Part shown: positions 15,010 to 23,795 of the stretch, piece after piece | Position numbering within the stretch: position 1 is the first letter of the stretch | Layout: each line of letters starts with the position of its first letter | Assembly (NCBI RefSeq): GCF_029893965.1 | Contig: NZ_JARXXP010000041.1 | Coordinates: forward strand, 1-37,092 | Direction of reading: 5' to 3' | DNA: 37,092 bases | DNA from: Paenibacillus sp. PastM-3 | GTDB lineage: Bacteria > Bacillota > Bacilli > Paenibacillales > Paenibacillaceae | Translations under genes and position numbers: made by a program | Notes under the pieces: model-generated | The model's database searches: none | What the model was told of the DNA's origin: nothing | Seen by the model: the letters and a program-made list of their open reading frames with translations, nothing else

Positions 15010-18000
15010 TTACGGATTGACAGTGATCGTAAATGTGGACGTGTTATTTTTGATCGGAGTCACTGTATTGGTAATCTTCAGATTGTTGAATACAACCGAG
15101 CCGACCGCCGGGCCCTGGCCGGATTCTGCCGATTCGTTGGCCCAGATGCCGACACCGGATTTGGCATCAAAGGCATCGCCGCTTTTTTGGGCCCCGGAAA
15201 TGGTGATGTTGGTAAAGACCGTGTCCGCTACCGGGAACTGCGGCGCTGAGCCGACATAGTTGGTCTGGAACATGATGCCATGGTAGGTCGGATCAATGAT
15301 ATCCACATCACTGACGCGGATGCCCTGGAACACCTTGGACGCCGAGAACACCCAGATCGCCGGGAAGGTCTGCGAACCCCAGAAGTGCCCGCCTGCCCGG
15401 ACAATGGAGATGTTCTGCAGGTTGGTCGCAGGCGAAGCGCCGAAGCCGTTCATCGGGTAGCCAAAATCCAGTGAGCTGATCGTAATGCCCGAGTAGCACA
15501 GCGTATCCGCAATATAGATATTACGGAAGGTGTTGGCATAACCGCCGTATACCGCAACACCGGCTGCACGCCAGGTCAGAATGGAAGTCAGGTTCTCATA
15601 CACGTTGTCCTTCATATCCGAGCCGCCGGCATCAATGGCCGAAAAGAGCGCAAAGCTGTCATCCCCGGTTGCCCGCGCTTCATTATTGGACACGAGATTA
15701 TTGGTGCTGCCGTTGGTCATGTTGATGCCGTCGGCAAAGGTGTTGCGAATGCGGGAGTTGCGGATGGTCATATAATCGGTATTCGCGCCCCAGTACATGC
15801 ACACCATATGCTCGGTCCAGATGTTGTCGATCGTCATATTTGCAACGTTAGCGAAGTCGAAGACTTTACCCGGACCATCGATCCGCGAGGTGTAGTTGCC
15901 AAAGTAGGCGAAGCCGGAGAAGGTTGAGCCATTGGCAGAGTCCGTGGCCCGGAAGCCGACATCCGTATTGGACTGGCTGGCCGCTGCATAAAACCGGGTG
16001 TACCACGGGCCGGCTCCGACTATCTTAACGGCTTTGCCGTACACCTGGAATTTGTTAGAGGTCTCATAATTGCCTGCAGGCAGATACACCCCTTCAAGCT
16101 TACCGGTGGTATCCATCCGAACTTTGTCCAGGGCATTCTGTACATCCTGGTGGGTGAAGCCGGCTGGTACGGCATATTTGGCCGGATCAGGATTTGCTAT
16201 GGGCGCTACCTGCTCCAGACTGATGAAGTCGATGGCATACTGTGAGGTGTTGGCAGCATCCTTTTGCAGACGGATGGTGCTGCCTGCCGGGATCGTGCTG
16301 TCGAACATAATATTGGCCTCATCGTAAATATGGCGCGGCGAGCCTGCACTAGGTGAGTTGCCCGGACTGGTCTCGGAGCCGTACAGCCAGGCATATTTGG
16401 AGGTCAGATTAATCGCCTTCGCAAAGACCCCGTTGACATAAATATTTAAGGTTGAATTGATGCCGTCACCGCTGGCTGAATCGGGAATGGAGAACCGGGT
16501 TACCAGTGTGTTGGTGCTGGCTCTGGTTGTGAATTCCACATAGCTGCCGGTAGTATTGAGCGTTACCGCTCTTCTTCCGGACGCTTCACCGGCCAGATCG
16601 CCGATATTGCGGTTTGCGGCCAGCTTGACTGCTCCGCCGCCGGTAACGCCGTCCTCAGCTTCATACATGTCATACGGCATATTGGCTCCGCGGCCGATGA
16701 ACAGCGGGCGTGTCTCGGTGTTGTTGGCCTGTTTAACCGGCAGTTCATTTCCATCAACGGCAATTTGCGTTTTCACGTTGTATTTCCCGTTCACCGCAGT
16801 CCAAGTGCCCAGTGTAACCGGTGCTGTGGTGACGCCGCTATTGATAACGCCGCTATAGGAGCCGGTCAGCGTTTGGATGACTGCATTCGTTGCAGCATCT
16901 GTCAGAGTCAGCGTAATATTATGCGCGCCGCCTGAGGATGCAGCTGTGCCCTGATTTTTAATCGCTGCCGTAAACGTAACGATATTGCCGCCCGCCGGAT
17001 TCCCCGGAGACCAGCTGACCGCTCCTGCAATAAGATCAGAGCTGGAGACAGGTACAACGGTCAGTGAAGACGGACTTGTATAGCTGTTATTCGCTTCGTT
17101 GAGCTCAATTACGGTGTTGCTTTCGTCCACCTTGGCGCTTACCGCATAAGTCCCTGCATCCTTCGCCCCGAGGTTCACCGATACGGTGGTTGAAGCACCG
17201 GCGGCAAGGCTTCCTAATTCCGCTGTACCTGCAAGAGCTGTACCCAGGTAGAAGTTCACATTACTCGCTGCGGATGCCGCAGTACCTGTGTTTTTGACGA
17301 CAGCACTTAGTGTAATAGGGTCGGTCTCAACCGGAGCAGACGGATTCCAGGACACTCCTGTTATTGTCAGATCCGGATTGGCCGCCGGTATTCCGAAGAT
17401 CTGGAACTCGGCCACCTGGCCGGCGCTGGAACCGGTATTGGCTGTAAACTTCAGCTGCAGCTCGCTGGCCGTAGCGGTAACCGGTATGGTCACTGAATTG
17501 CCAGTGGCAGGGTTGAAGGTATAGGCGGCTGCCGGAACGAGTGTGGAGAATGAGGTGTTGTTCTGGTTATGGCCCAGCACCTCTATCGTTTGTGTACGGG
17601 TTGCCCAGACAGAAGCCGGATTCAGCTTCACAACGACTGAGGTGATATTGGCGTTCGCGCCAAGGTTCACGCTGAGTGTATTCGGATAGCTCCCGCCTGC
17701 TCCTTCCCAATAAGTGGTCACATCGCCGTCATTGGCATTGGCGGGAACAAAGGTGAAGACAGACGATGAGGCGCTCACAGCTTTTCCTATGGCCAGATTT
17801 GAAGAGGGACCTGTAGTCGGTGAAGCTGTAGGAGAAGGAGTAACGGTTGCTGTAGGTGTAGGAGCCGGTGTAGGCGTTACTGCCGGAGACGGCGTTGGGG
17901 CCGTTGTCGGCGTTACTGTCGGAGAAGGCGTTGGAGCCGTTGTCGGTGCCACAGTAGGGACCGGTGTTGGAGCAACAGTAGGCGCTACAGTAGGACTCGG

Positions 18001-18933
18001 TGTTGGAGCAGAGGAGGCTGTGAGCACAAGCTGGTCCAGATTCACATTTCCGCTGTCTGACGGATCATATTTGTAGGCAATCGTGTTCGTCCCCGCATTC
18101 AGAGTCAACGTCTCGCTTTGGACTCCCCAGGTATCCCAGTTTACCAGATTGGGGAGCTGGGTCTGTCTGATTTTTATACCGTTGACGTAGATGCTGATTG
18201 TCTTGGCACTGCCAGTGGCATTGGCATACCGGAGGGAAGCATCGTAATTCCCGGCTCCTCCTGCAGTTACCGTAAAAGCGGTGGAAGCTCCCTGCGCTAA
18301 GTAACCGTCAACAAATGCGCTCCCCGTATACCCGCTGTGATCGGTATTGGTCTTGGCACCGCCGCTTAAAGCAGCCGCCTCTGCCTCATACGTTCCCGGA
18401 GTGGTCACGGTACTGCCGTAGACCTCCAGCTCGGATACCTGGGCAGCCGGCCAACCGGTATTGGCGGTGAAATTGATTTTAATATATCTGGCGATGGTAG
18501 CTGTAAAATTAATCGTGACTGTATTGCCGCCTGCCGCCGGATTAAACACATAGCTTGAGGCTGCGGCAAGATTGCTGTAAGCAGAGTCATTGGTGCTGCC
18601 CTGAACAGACAACGTCTGCGTTCTTGTCTCCCAGCCTGCCGGGAGCTTCAGCACAACCTGGTTAACACTGCTGTTAGCCGCAAGGTCGACCTTAATCCAT
18701 TGCGGAAAAGCATTGCTGCTGCTCTCCCAGTACGTCCCCTGATTACCGTCGTTCGCATTCACCGCCGCGTAGACATCACCGACCGAGCTTGCTGTAATGC
18801 TTTTCCCCTGGGCCAGATTACCCGCCGCAGCACTTACCGCCGGAAAAATCCCCATTTGTCCCGTAATAAGCAGAACGATCAGGATATACACCGGCATTGA
18901 CCTTATAGCATAAGCTTTGTTTCCGGTAGACAT
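15010..18933 (-). CDS. Secreted multidomain alpha-1,3-glucanase (GH87)
   Basis: A 1307-residue exported enzyme that should cut alpha-1,3-glucan (mutan, fungal wall glucan). Order: signal peptide (to about 36), discoidin/F5-8C domain (about 38-173), CBM6-like domain (about 180-306), Thr/Pro linker (309-376), second discoidin domain (378-517), two CARDB-type domains (about 520-627 and 630-745), a beta-sandwich starting YDMYEAEDG, then a right-handed beta-helix from about 915. Its acidic residues D1068 (ADGINM) and D1091/D1092 (GDDSF) have the 23/24 spacing of the three catalytic aspartates known in Paenibacillus GH87 enzymes. This layout matches Bacillus circulans Agl-KA. AGGAGG precedes the ATG. 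Confidence 0.88.
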   Translation of the reverse strand: MSTGNKAYAIRSMPVYILIVLLITGQMGIFPAVSAAAGNLAQGKSITASSVGDVYAAVNANDGNQGTYWESSSNAFPQWIKVDLAANSSVNQVVLKLPAGWETRTQTLSVQGSTNDSAYSNLAAASSYVFNPAAGGNTVTINFTATIARYIKINFTANTGWPAAQVSELEVYGSTVTTPGTYEAEAAALSGGAKTNTDHSGYTGSAFVDGYLAQGASTAFTVTAGGAGNYDASLRYANATGSAKTISIYVNGIKIRQTQLPNLVNWDTWGVQSETLTLNAGTNTIAYKYDPSDSGNVNLDQLVLTASSAPTPSPTVAPTVAPTPVPTVAPTTAPTPSPTVTPTTAPTPSPAVTPTPAPTPTATVTPSPTASPTTGPSSNLAIGKAVSASSSVFTFVPANANDGDVTTYWEGAGGSYPNTLSVNLGANANITSVVVKLNPASVWATRTQTIEVLGHNQNNTSFSTLVPAAAYTFNPATGNSVTIPVTATASELQLKFTANTGSSAGQVAEFQIFGIPAANPDLTITGVSWNPSAPVETDPITLSAVVKNTGTAASAASNVNFYLGTALAGTAELGSLAAGASTTVSVNLGAKDAGTYAVSAKVDESNTVIELNEANNSYTSPSSLTVVPVSSSDLIAGAVSWSPGNPAGGNIVTFTAAIKNQGTAASSGGAHNITLTLTDAATNAVIQTLTGSYSGVINSGVTTAPVTLGTWTAVNGKYNVKTQIAVDGNELPVKQANNTETRPLFIGRGANMPYDMYEAEDGVTGGGAVKLAANRNIGDLAGEASGRRAVTLNTTGSYVEFTTRASTNTLVTRFSIPDSASGDGINSTLNIYVNGVFAKAINLTSKYAWLYGSETSPGNSPSAGSPRHIYDEANIMFDSTIPAGSTIRLQKDAANTSQYAIDFISLEQVAPIANPDPAKYAVPAGFTHQDVQNALDKVRMDTTGKLEGVYLPAGNYETSNKFQVYGKAVKIVGAGPWYTRFYAAASQSNTDVGFRATDSANGSTFSGFAYFGNYTSRIDGPGKVFDFANVANMTIDNIWTEHMVCMYWGANTDYMTIRNSRIRNTFADGINMTNGSTNNLVSNNEARATGDDSFALFSAIDAGGSDMKDNVYENLTSILTWRAAGVAVYGGYANTFRNIYIADTLCYSGITISSLDFGYPMNGFGASPATNLQNISIVRAGGHFWGSQTFPAIWVFSASKVFQGIRVSDVDIIDPTYHGIMFQTNYVGSAPQFPVADTVFTNITISGAQKSGDAFDAKSGVGIWANESAESGQGPAVGSVVFNNLKITNTVTPIKNNTSTFTITVNP
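17806..18009 (-). repeat. Thr/Pro linker repeat inside the glucanase gene
   Basis: The DNA encodes about 68 residues of (T/A/S)P(T/V) repeats such as APTPSPTV and TPTTAPTPSP. The repeats are close at DNA level (GGCGTTACTGYCGGAG-type units), so the copy number may vary between strains. Confidence 0.7.
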
Positions 18934-18974
18934 GTTCAGCCACCTCCTATAGATCTATCAATCTATCCCGTTTA

Positions 18975-18988
18975 AGTATGCGCTTACA
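18975..18988 (-). promoter_or_regulatory. Possible catabolite-repression (cre-like) site
   Basis: TGTAAGCGCATACT differs at two positions from the palindromic cre sequence TGTAAGCGCTTACA. It lies 42 bases before the glucanase start, a plausible place for CcpA repression of a polysaccharide-degrading enzyme. Confidence 0.35.
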
Positions 18989-19304
18989 AGTTTTCTCTTT
19001 GCCTATCGCCTCCCTGGTCAGCTTTAAGCCCTTTGCCCCTGTACGCTGCCTGAACCCTCTGATTATGCTCCCAACCGGAGAGGCACACAGCAAAAAGAAC
19101 GGCCCGTCCCTTGCGTATCAATGCAGAACAAAAACCGCAATCGCAGGATCGGCAGACCGAACTTATCGTTAGACTATCAGCTAACTAATTATGGTAATAC
19201 TATAAGTTATAGAGAGGCAGGGGTCGATGACCGATTCTATGCGGAGTATGTGCAAAATAACGTACCTGAGAGGATTCCTTCCGGCTTCAAAAGAACACAA
19301 ATAG

Positions 19305-19336
19305 AAAGGACCCTGCCTTTTACGGCAGGGTCCTTT
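19305..19336 (-). terminator. Terminator of the chemoreceptor gene
   Basis: AAAGGACCCTGCC (19305-19317) and GGCAGGGTCCTTT (19324-19336) form a perfect 13-base stem with a 6-base loop, 12 bases past the gene. Confidence 0.85.
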
Positions 19337-19347
19337 GGTCACTATTC

Positions 19348-21045
19348 TCACGCCACATTGAATCTGGCCACCAGACCCTGCAGCGCCTGGGCCATCGTGC
19401 TGAGCGTGCTGGCAGAGGAAGCGATCTGTTCTACGGAGGCCATCTGCTCCTGGGAAGCGGCGGAGACATGCTGTGTGCTGGAGGCGGTAGTCTCCGAGAT
19501 CTGTGTCACCTTGCGGATGGACTCGACAATCTCATCCGTTGCGGCTGTAATCTCCTCGACAGCACCGGAGACCTCCTGCACCTGACCGGCCAGTGAGTCA
19601 ACGGAAATCCGGATCTCTCCAAAAGCATGTCCGGCGTTTCCGATAATGCCTGTACCCTCCTCCACTTCACTCATGCTGCGCTTCATGGTTGCAACTGCAC
19701 TGGATGCATCATTCTGAATGCCCGCCGCCATCTCGGCGATCAGATTAGCGGATTCCCCTGACTGCTCGGCCAGCTTGCGGACCTGGTCGGCGACTACCGC
19801 GAACCCCCTGCCCTGCTCACCGGCCCGCGCCGCTTCAATCGTTGCATTGAGGGCAAGCATATTCGTCTGTGAGGCAATTCCTTTAATGATACCCACCAGA
19901 CTTCCGATCTCCTGCGAACGGTTCACAAAGCCCATCACCTGCTTCGACAGCGAGTCAATGGATGCGTTAATAGAGTCCATCTGACGGGCCGCCGCCTGCA
20001 GCGATTCATCCCCGCTCAGCGCATATTCGGCTGAGCGGACCGATGCATCCGAAATATCCTGTACACTTGCCGCTATCTGCTGGATTGCAGCCGACATTTC
20101 CAGTATGGTGGTCATGTTCGTCTGCAGATCGGTCATTTGCTTGTCTGTGCCGGAGGCTACACTGCCCATGATCCCGGCGATTTGCTCGGTGGCTGCAGCC
20201 GACCTTCCGCTGTCTGCAGTCAGCTTGGAGGAGGATGCCGCCAGACTGTCCGCCGACTGGCTGACCTGGCTGATGATGCTGCCCAGATTACCTGTCATCT
20301 GATTGAAGGTATGCGCCAGCTGTCCGATCTCATCCTTGCTGCGGACAGTCAGCTTACGGGTCAAGTCCGCTTTGCCATCGGCTATTTCCTGCAGCTGGCT
20401 GTTCACGTCACGGATCGGCTTGAGAATCCGTCCCGACAGCAGCAGGGCAATCATCGCTGCCAGCAGCACCGACAGACCTGTTAGGCCAAGGCTGATCCCC
20501 ATCGCTGAACCGCGGTGCGAGGCCGCCTGGCTCTGCGCAGCGGATATTTCTTTGTTCAGCACATCCTCAAACACTAGCTGCGAATCAATGATCGTATCCA
20601 GTGAGAGGTTCGTGAACTCTTTTTGCGCACCCGGAAAATTTCCTTCCTTGGCCATTGCGAAGGCATCCTCCAGCACCGTAAGATAATTGCTCCATTCACT
20701 CTCCAGAGTGTTGATTCCGGACAGCTCCGCTTCATTCAGGCCTGCGTTCTTCAGCTCTGTGATTGATGCAGTGATTTCCGGAATTTTAGCCTCATACGCC
20801 GACAGATATTTGGTACGCTCATCGTCGGTATTACTCATTACATATCTGGCCGCAAGCCCGTCAGCTGTACGGATCTTGTCCGTCAGCTCCTGAACCAGCG
20901 TCAGCTTGCTGTAATTGCGGTTAATCTGCTCTGTCTGCATCGTTGCCTTGCCCTGAAACAGCGTATTGCCGGCAATTGCGACTATAAAAACAATGATGAC
21001 GGCTGCAAAACCCATCAGGATCTTTGCCCTAATTCCTCTTAACAT
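19348..21045 (-). CDS. Methyl-accepting chemotaxis protein
   Basis: A 565-residue chemoreceptor. Membrane helix 1 lies near residues 7-28, then an extracellular four-helix-bundle sensor (to about 175) and membrane helix 2 (GISLGLTGLSVLLAAMIALLL). A HAMP domain follows (RILKPIRDVNSQLQEIADGKADL). The cytoplasmic signalling hairpin carries the conserved tip NMLALNATIEAARAGEQGRG, which contacts CheW and CheA. The ATG at 21045 is preferred: GGGGAGG lies 8 bases upstream, and the protein begins at the first membrane helix; an ATG 39 bases earlier lacks support. Ligand unknown. It is a lone gene with its own terminator. Confidence 0.92.
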   Translation of the reverse strand: MLRGIRAKILMGFAAVIIVFIVAIAGNTLFQGKATMQTEQINRNYSKLTLVQELTDKIRTADGLAARYVMSNTDDERTKYLSAYEAKIPEITASITELKNAGLNEAELSGINTLESEWSNYLTVLEDAFAMAKEGNFPGAQKEFTNLSLDTIIDSQLVFEDVLNKEISAAQSQAASHRGSAMGISLGLTGLSVLLAAMIALLLSGRILKPIRDVNSQLQEIADGKADLTRKLTVRSKDEIGQLAHTFNQMTGNLGSIISQVSQSADSLAASSSKLTADSGRSAAATEQIAGIMGSVASGTDKQMTDLQTNMTTILEMSAAIQQIAASVQDISDASVRSAEYALSGDESLQAAARQMDSINASIDSLSKQVMGFVNRSQEIGSLVGIIKGIASQTNMLALNATIEAARAGEQGRGFAVVADQVRKLAEQSGESANLIAEMAAGIQNDASSAVATMKRSMSEVEEGTGIIGNAGHAFGEIRISVDSLAGQVQEVSGAVEEITAATDEIVESIRKVTQISETTASSTQHVSAASQEQMASVEQIASSASTLSTMAQALQGLVARFNVA

Positions 21046-21292
21046 AAATGTTGCCTCCCCATTATGTAATCTTTTTTTGCTCAAACCATTTGAACCCTAT
21101 GTACTTCCTCGCTACTGCCCCAGTGCATGTCCTCCAGTCTTTCAGCCTAATGTCCTTGTCACCGCTAAAGTGTGTCCGGACATTTCCTATGCCTTTATCC
21201 TACGTGCCCAGCCTTAAATGAGCCTTAAATCGGCCTGAACCGGAACTGAACGTTAGCTGAAAGTATAAAGCGCCTGTCCTGTCTCAACGCGC

Positions 21293-21335
21293 AAAAAAAA
21301 AGACCGCTGCCCGGTCAAATACCGGAACAGCGGCC
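21293..21335 (-). terminator. Terminator of the Crp/Fnr regulator gene
   Basis: On the minus strand GGCCGCTGTTCCGGT pairs with ACCGGGCAGCGGTC and is followed by nine T residues. Confidence 0.88.
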
Positions 21336-21352
21336 TTTCTCACAAACATCCG

Positions 21353-22051
21353 TTATTCGTATAAATTCCCGTTAGCCAGCTGGGCCAGCCGGGTCTGATC
21401 CAGCACGCTCAGCCTGCCGCGTTTACGCTCAATAATCCCTTCATCTATGAAGCGCCGGACAATCCGGTTGAGGTGCCGGTAGCTCGTACCGAGCAGATCT
21501 GCCGTCTCCGTCAGGCTGGAGGTGCGGATCTCCTCAACCCGCTGGCCGCCGACGGTCTCTTCGAACAGGGACATCAGATAGCTGGCAAACCGGTTCTCCA
21601 CCGGATAGAGCAGGTTCAGCGCCGAGGTCTGGCCGAGGGTATACATTTTGTGGCTCAGCTCCCCCATCAGAAAACGCAGCAGGGCCGTATTCTCTTCCAG
21701 CTCTCTTAGCAGCATCTTGCGTGAGGCTACGAGCAGCAGGCTGCTGCCGACGGCAACCACCTCATTTTTAACCGGATACTGCCTAAGCAGCTCTACATCT
21801 CCGATCACGGACATCGGCCTGGCGAAGCGCACCAGCATCGACTTGCCGTTGGGCAGGAGCGTGTGGATCTTCAGCTTGCCCTCCATCAGAATGAACATGC
21901 TCTCCAGCCGGTCGCCGACCGAGCAGATCACATCACCGTCCCCGTAGCGCCGCAGCTCCATCGCGGCAATGTCAGCGCTGCTGAACATTTTATCCAGCCC
22001 GTTACTTTCCGCCAGCCGCCGGACCGCTTCAGGGTCCATTATAGACTGCAT
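21353..22051 (-). CDS. Crp/Fnr-family transcriptional regulator
   Basis: A 232-residue regulator. A cyclic-nucleotide-binding-type beta-roll covers about residues 15-125 (YGDGDVICSVGDRLESMFILMEGKLKI), and a winged helix lies near the C-terminus (LTETADLLGTSYRHLNRIVRRFIDEG). No Fnr-type cysteine cluster is visible, so it is not an obvious iron-sulfur oxygen sensor. I chose the ATG at 22051 because GGAGG lies 7 bases upstream; a longer frame to 22144 adds an unrelated 31 residues. It is followed by its own terminator. The layout recalls YeiL-type regulators, but the effector and targets are unknown. Confidence 0.83.
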   Translation of the reverse strand: MQSIMDPEAVRRLAESNGLDKMFSSADIAAMELRRYGDGDVICSVGDRLESMFILMEGKLKIHTLLPNGKSMLVRFARPMSVIGDVELLRQYPVKNEVVAVGSSLLLVASRKMLLRELEENTALLRFLMGELSHKMYTLGQTSALNLLYPVENRFASYLMSLFEETVGGQRVEEIRTSSLTETADLLGTSYRHLNRIVRRFIDEGIIERKRGRLSVLDQTRLAQLANGNLYE

Positions 22052-22169
22052 TGCATTTCCTCCTTGAGACCCGCATATGTACACGGTTATGCTCCGCACA
22101 GGAGCACCCGCATGATGCTCTAACTGTAACATAACCGGATACAATTCTGAAAGAATGATGGCCTCAGGA

Positions 22170-23681
22170 CTATTTTGCCCTATTCATGTATTCCTGCAGC
22201 GCCTGCTGTCCGCGGTATATCGCCACATTAAAGGAAGGCCATTCCTGCTGCGCCTCCTCCCGCCGGTTAGACCATTTGTCGCTGAGCTCCCGCTTGAGCA
22301 GATCATTATTTTGTTCACTGAAGTCAATCAGCAGCGGAACCGTTTCCCAGGACAATCCGCTCAAGTAAGGAGCATCGATATCCCCGCTGGCCTCATACCG
22401 GGCGATGTTCTGGGAGGCGATAATCCGGTCCATCCCGATGTAATTCATGAATACATAAGAGAGCAGACCTAGCGCCACATACCATTTTATCAGCGGAAAA
22501 TCCGTCTTGCTTATCCGTACAGCAGCGAGAATCAGCAGCAGTCCCAGAAAAATCATAAAGGCGTGTACCAGAAAACGTATCTCTGTATAGCCGTAAGCCT
22601 CCTCATATAAGGCAAGCCGGGAGTAAGCCGAATACAGCATGACTACCGAACACAGCACCAGAATATACAGCAGTGTGCGGATGACGGTAAGCAGTCTTGC
22701 TTTGGCCTGGGGCAGGGCGAATAGCGACAGCAGCAGCAGGCCGAAGTTAATCGACGTAACCATAATCAGCTCAAAAAAACCGCTCCGCGCATAATCGGCA
22801 TACGTGCTCCCCTGCGGCAAAGCGCCTTCCCAGGCACCGAACAGGTAGGAGAACTGTACACTTACAAACAGCACGTACACTGCATTGACTGCCGTCAGGA
22901 CCGTTGTAGCAATGACCGGGTCAACCGTGAACTCGAAGGGGTCCATCCGCGGCTCTCCCTCTTTGGGCACGATAATCTGCCGCTCGATCCGTTTAAATGC
23001 AACAAACCCCCATAAATAGCCGAACAGCCCGATTCCCAGCACCACACTCCACAGCGTCCGTCCGAACCCTTCACTGAAGGAAATCCGCTCCAGCAGCTCC
23101 GGAAATTTGTTAAGAATCTGGTTGAAAACGCCGTCTGCCGAAGAGAGCAGTGACACAACGATCAGCAGCAGCGGACAGGACAGCAGCAGACCGGCAAGCA
23201 CTTTAAGGTATACCTGCTTATGTTCGTTCTTAAGCCCTTCTCCGCCTGTTTTGCGGATGACTGTGAATACCGTAGGCCAGTGCCGCGGACCCTGGGCAAA
23301 AAAATGCTCCAGCGCAGCGCTGATCAGCTGAATTCCGCTCCATGAAGGCCGGCGGTAGCTTAGCAGGTAGGTCATATGTAAGAGGATCAGTACCGGAAGC
23401 ACCAGCAGGTTAAGTCCGAAAAAAAACCAGCTTGAGAACAGCACAAAGGTCATGGCGAGCAAAAATATCGCAGCCAGCCATACATAGTCGAACCACTTCA
23501 GCGGGCGCAGCTGGTCCTTCGCATAATACAGCATGAAACAATAGAATAGGACGACAAAGACGGGATAAGAGACTCCGGGCTTATGTCCAAAAAACAAGTA
23601 CTGGTGCACGATGGCCAGCAGCAAGGCCGCAGCCAGTGCGGAAAGCGCATACCTCGGAATAACAGGGACTTTCTCTTCCAT
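22170..23681 (-). CDS. Multi-span membrane protein, DUF4153/DUF4173 type
   Basis: A 503-residue integral membrane protein with about 11-12 hydrophobic helices and a soluble C-terminal tail of about 80 residues. The central stretch LLSSADGVFNQILNKFPELL, between membrane helices and an amphipathic loop, is characteristic of the DUF4153/DUF4173 families found in Firmicutes. Function unknown. The ATG has CTGGAGG 8 bases upstream. It is divergent from the SgrR-like gene with a shared 114-base intergenic region, so the two may be co-regulated. Confidence 0.75.
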   Translation of the reverse strand: MEEKVPVIPRYALSALAAALLLAIVHQYLFFGHKPGVSYPVFVVLFYCFMLYYAKDQLRPLKWFDYVWLAAIFLLAMTFVLFSSWFFFGLNLLVLPVLILLHMTYLLSYRRPSWSGIQLISAALEHFFAQGPRHWPTVFTVIRKTGGEGLKNEHKQVYLKVLAGLLLSCPLLLIVVSLLSSADGVFNQILNKFPELLERISFSEGFGRTLWSVVLGIGLFGYLWGFVAFKRIERQIIVPKEGEPRMDPFEFTVDPVIATTVLTAVNAVYVLFVSVQFSYLFGAWEGALPQGSTYADYARSGFFELIMVTSINFGLLLLSLFALPQAKARLLTVIRTLLYILVLCSVVMLYSAYSRLALYEEAYGYTEIRFLVHAFMIFLGLLLILAAVRISKTDFPLIKWYVALGLLSYVFMNYIGMDRIIASQNIARYEASGDIDAPYLSGLSWETVPLLIDFSEQNNDLLKRELSDKWSNRREEAQQEWPSFNVAIYRGQQALQEYMNRAK

Positions 23682-23795
23682 GGGATTTCCCTCCAGTTTT
23701 TTACTTTCTTAACCTGATTCTAGCTGATAAAATAAGAAGAAAAAGAGAAAAAATATTTCACTCATTTCCTATTTTATAGAAAGGAGCTGCTGATT

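Larger units (their letters stand above)
18934..19347. other. Non-coding gap between the glucanase and chemoreceptor genes
   Basis: This 414-base gap holds the glucanase leader (18934-19100, with a cre-like site) and the chemoreceptor terminator (19305-19336). Around 19190-19215 it is AT-rich with the near-palindrome CTATAAGTTATAG. I see no convincing gene in it. Confidence 0.5.

Noticed and set aside
17806..18009. Independent gene on the plus strand (120 codons, Val/Gly repeats)
   Set aside because: It is the antisense reading of the Thr/Pro linker of the glucanase.
21200..21260. Possible sigma-D promoter (GCCGATTT) upstream of the chemoreceptor
   Set aside because: The -10-like GCCGATTT is acceptable, but the -35 is TAAC at 17 bases instead of TAAA at 15, so the match is too weak to claim.
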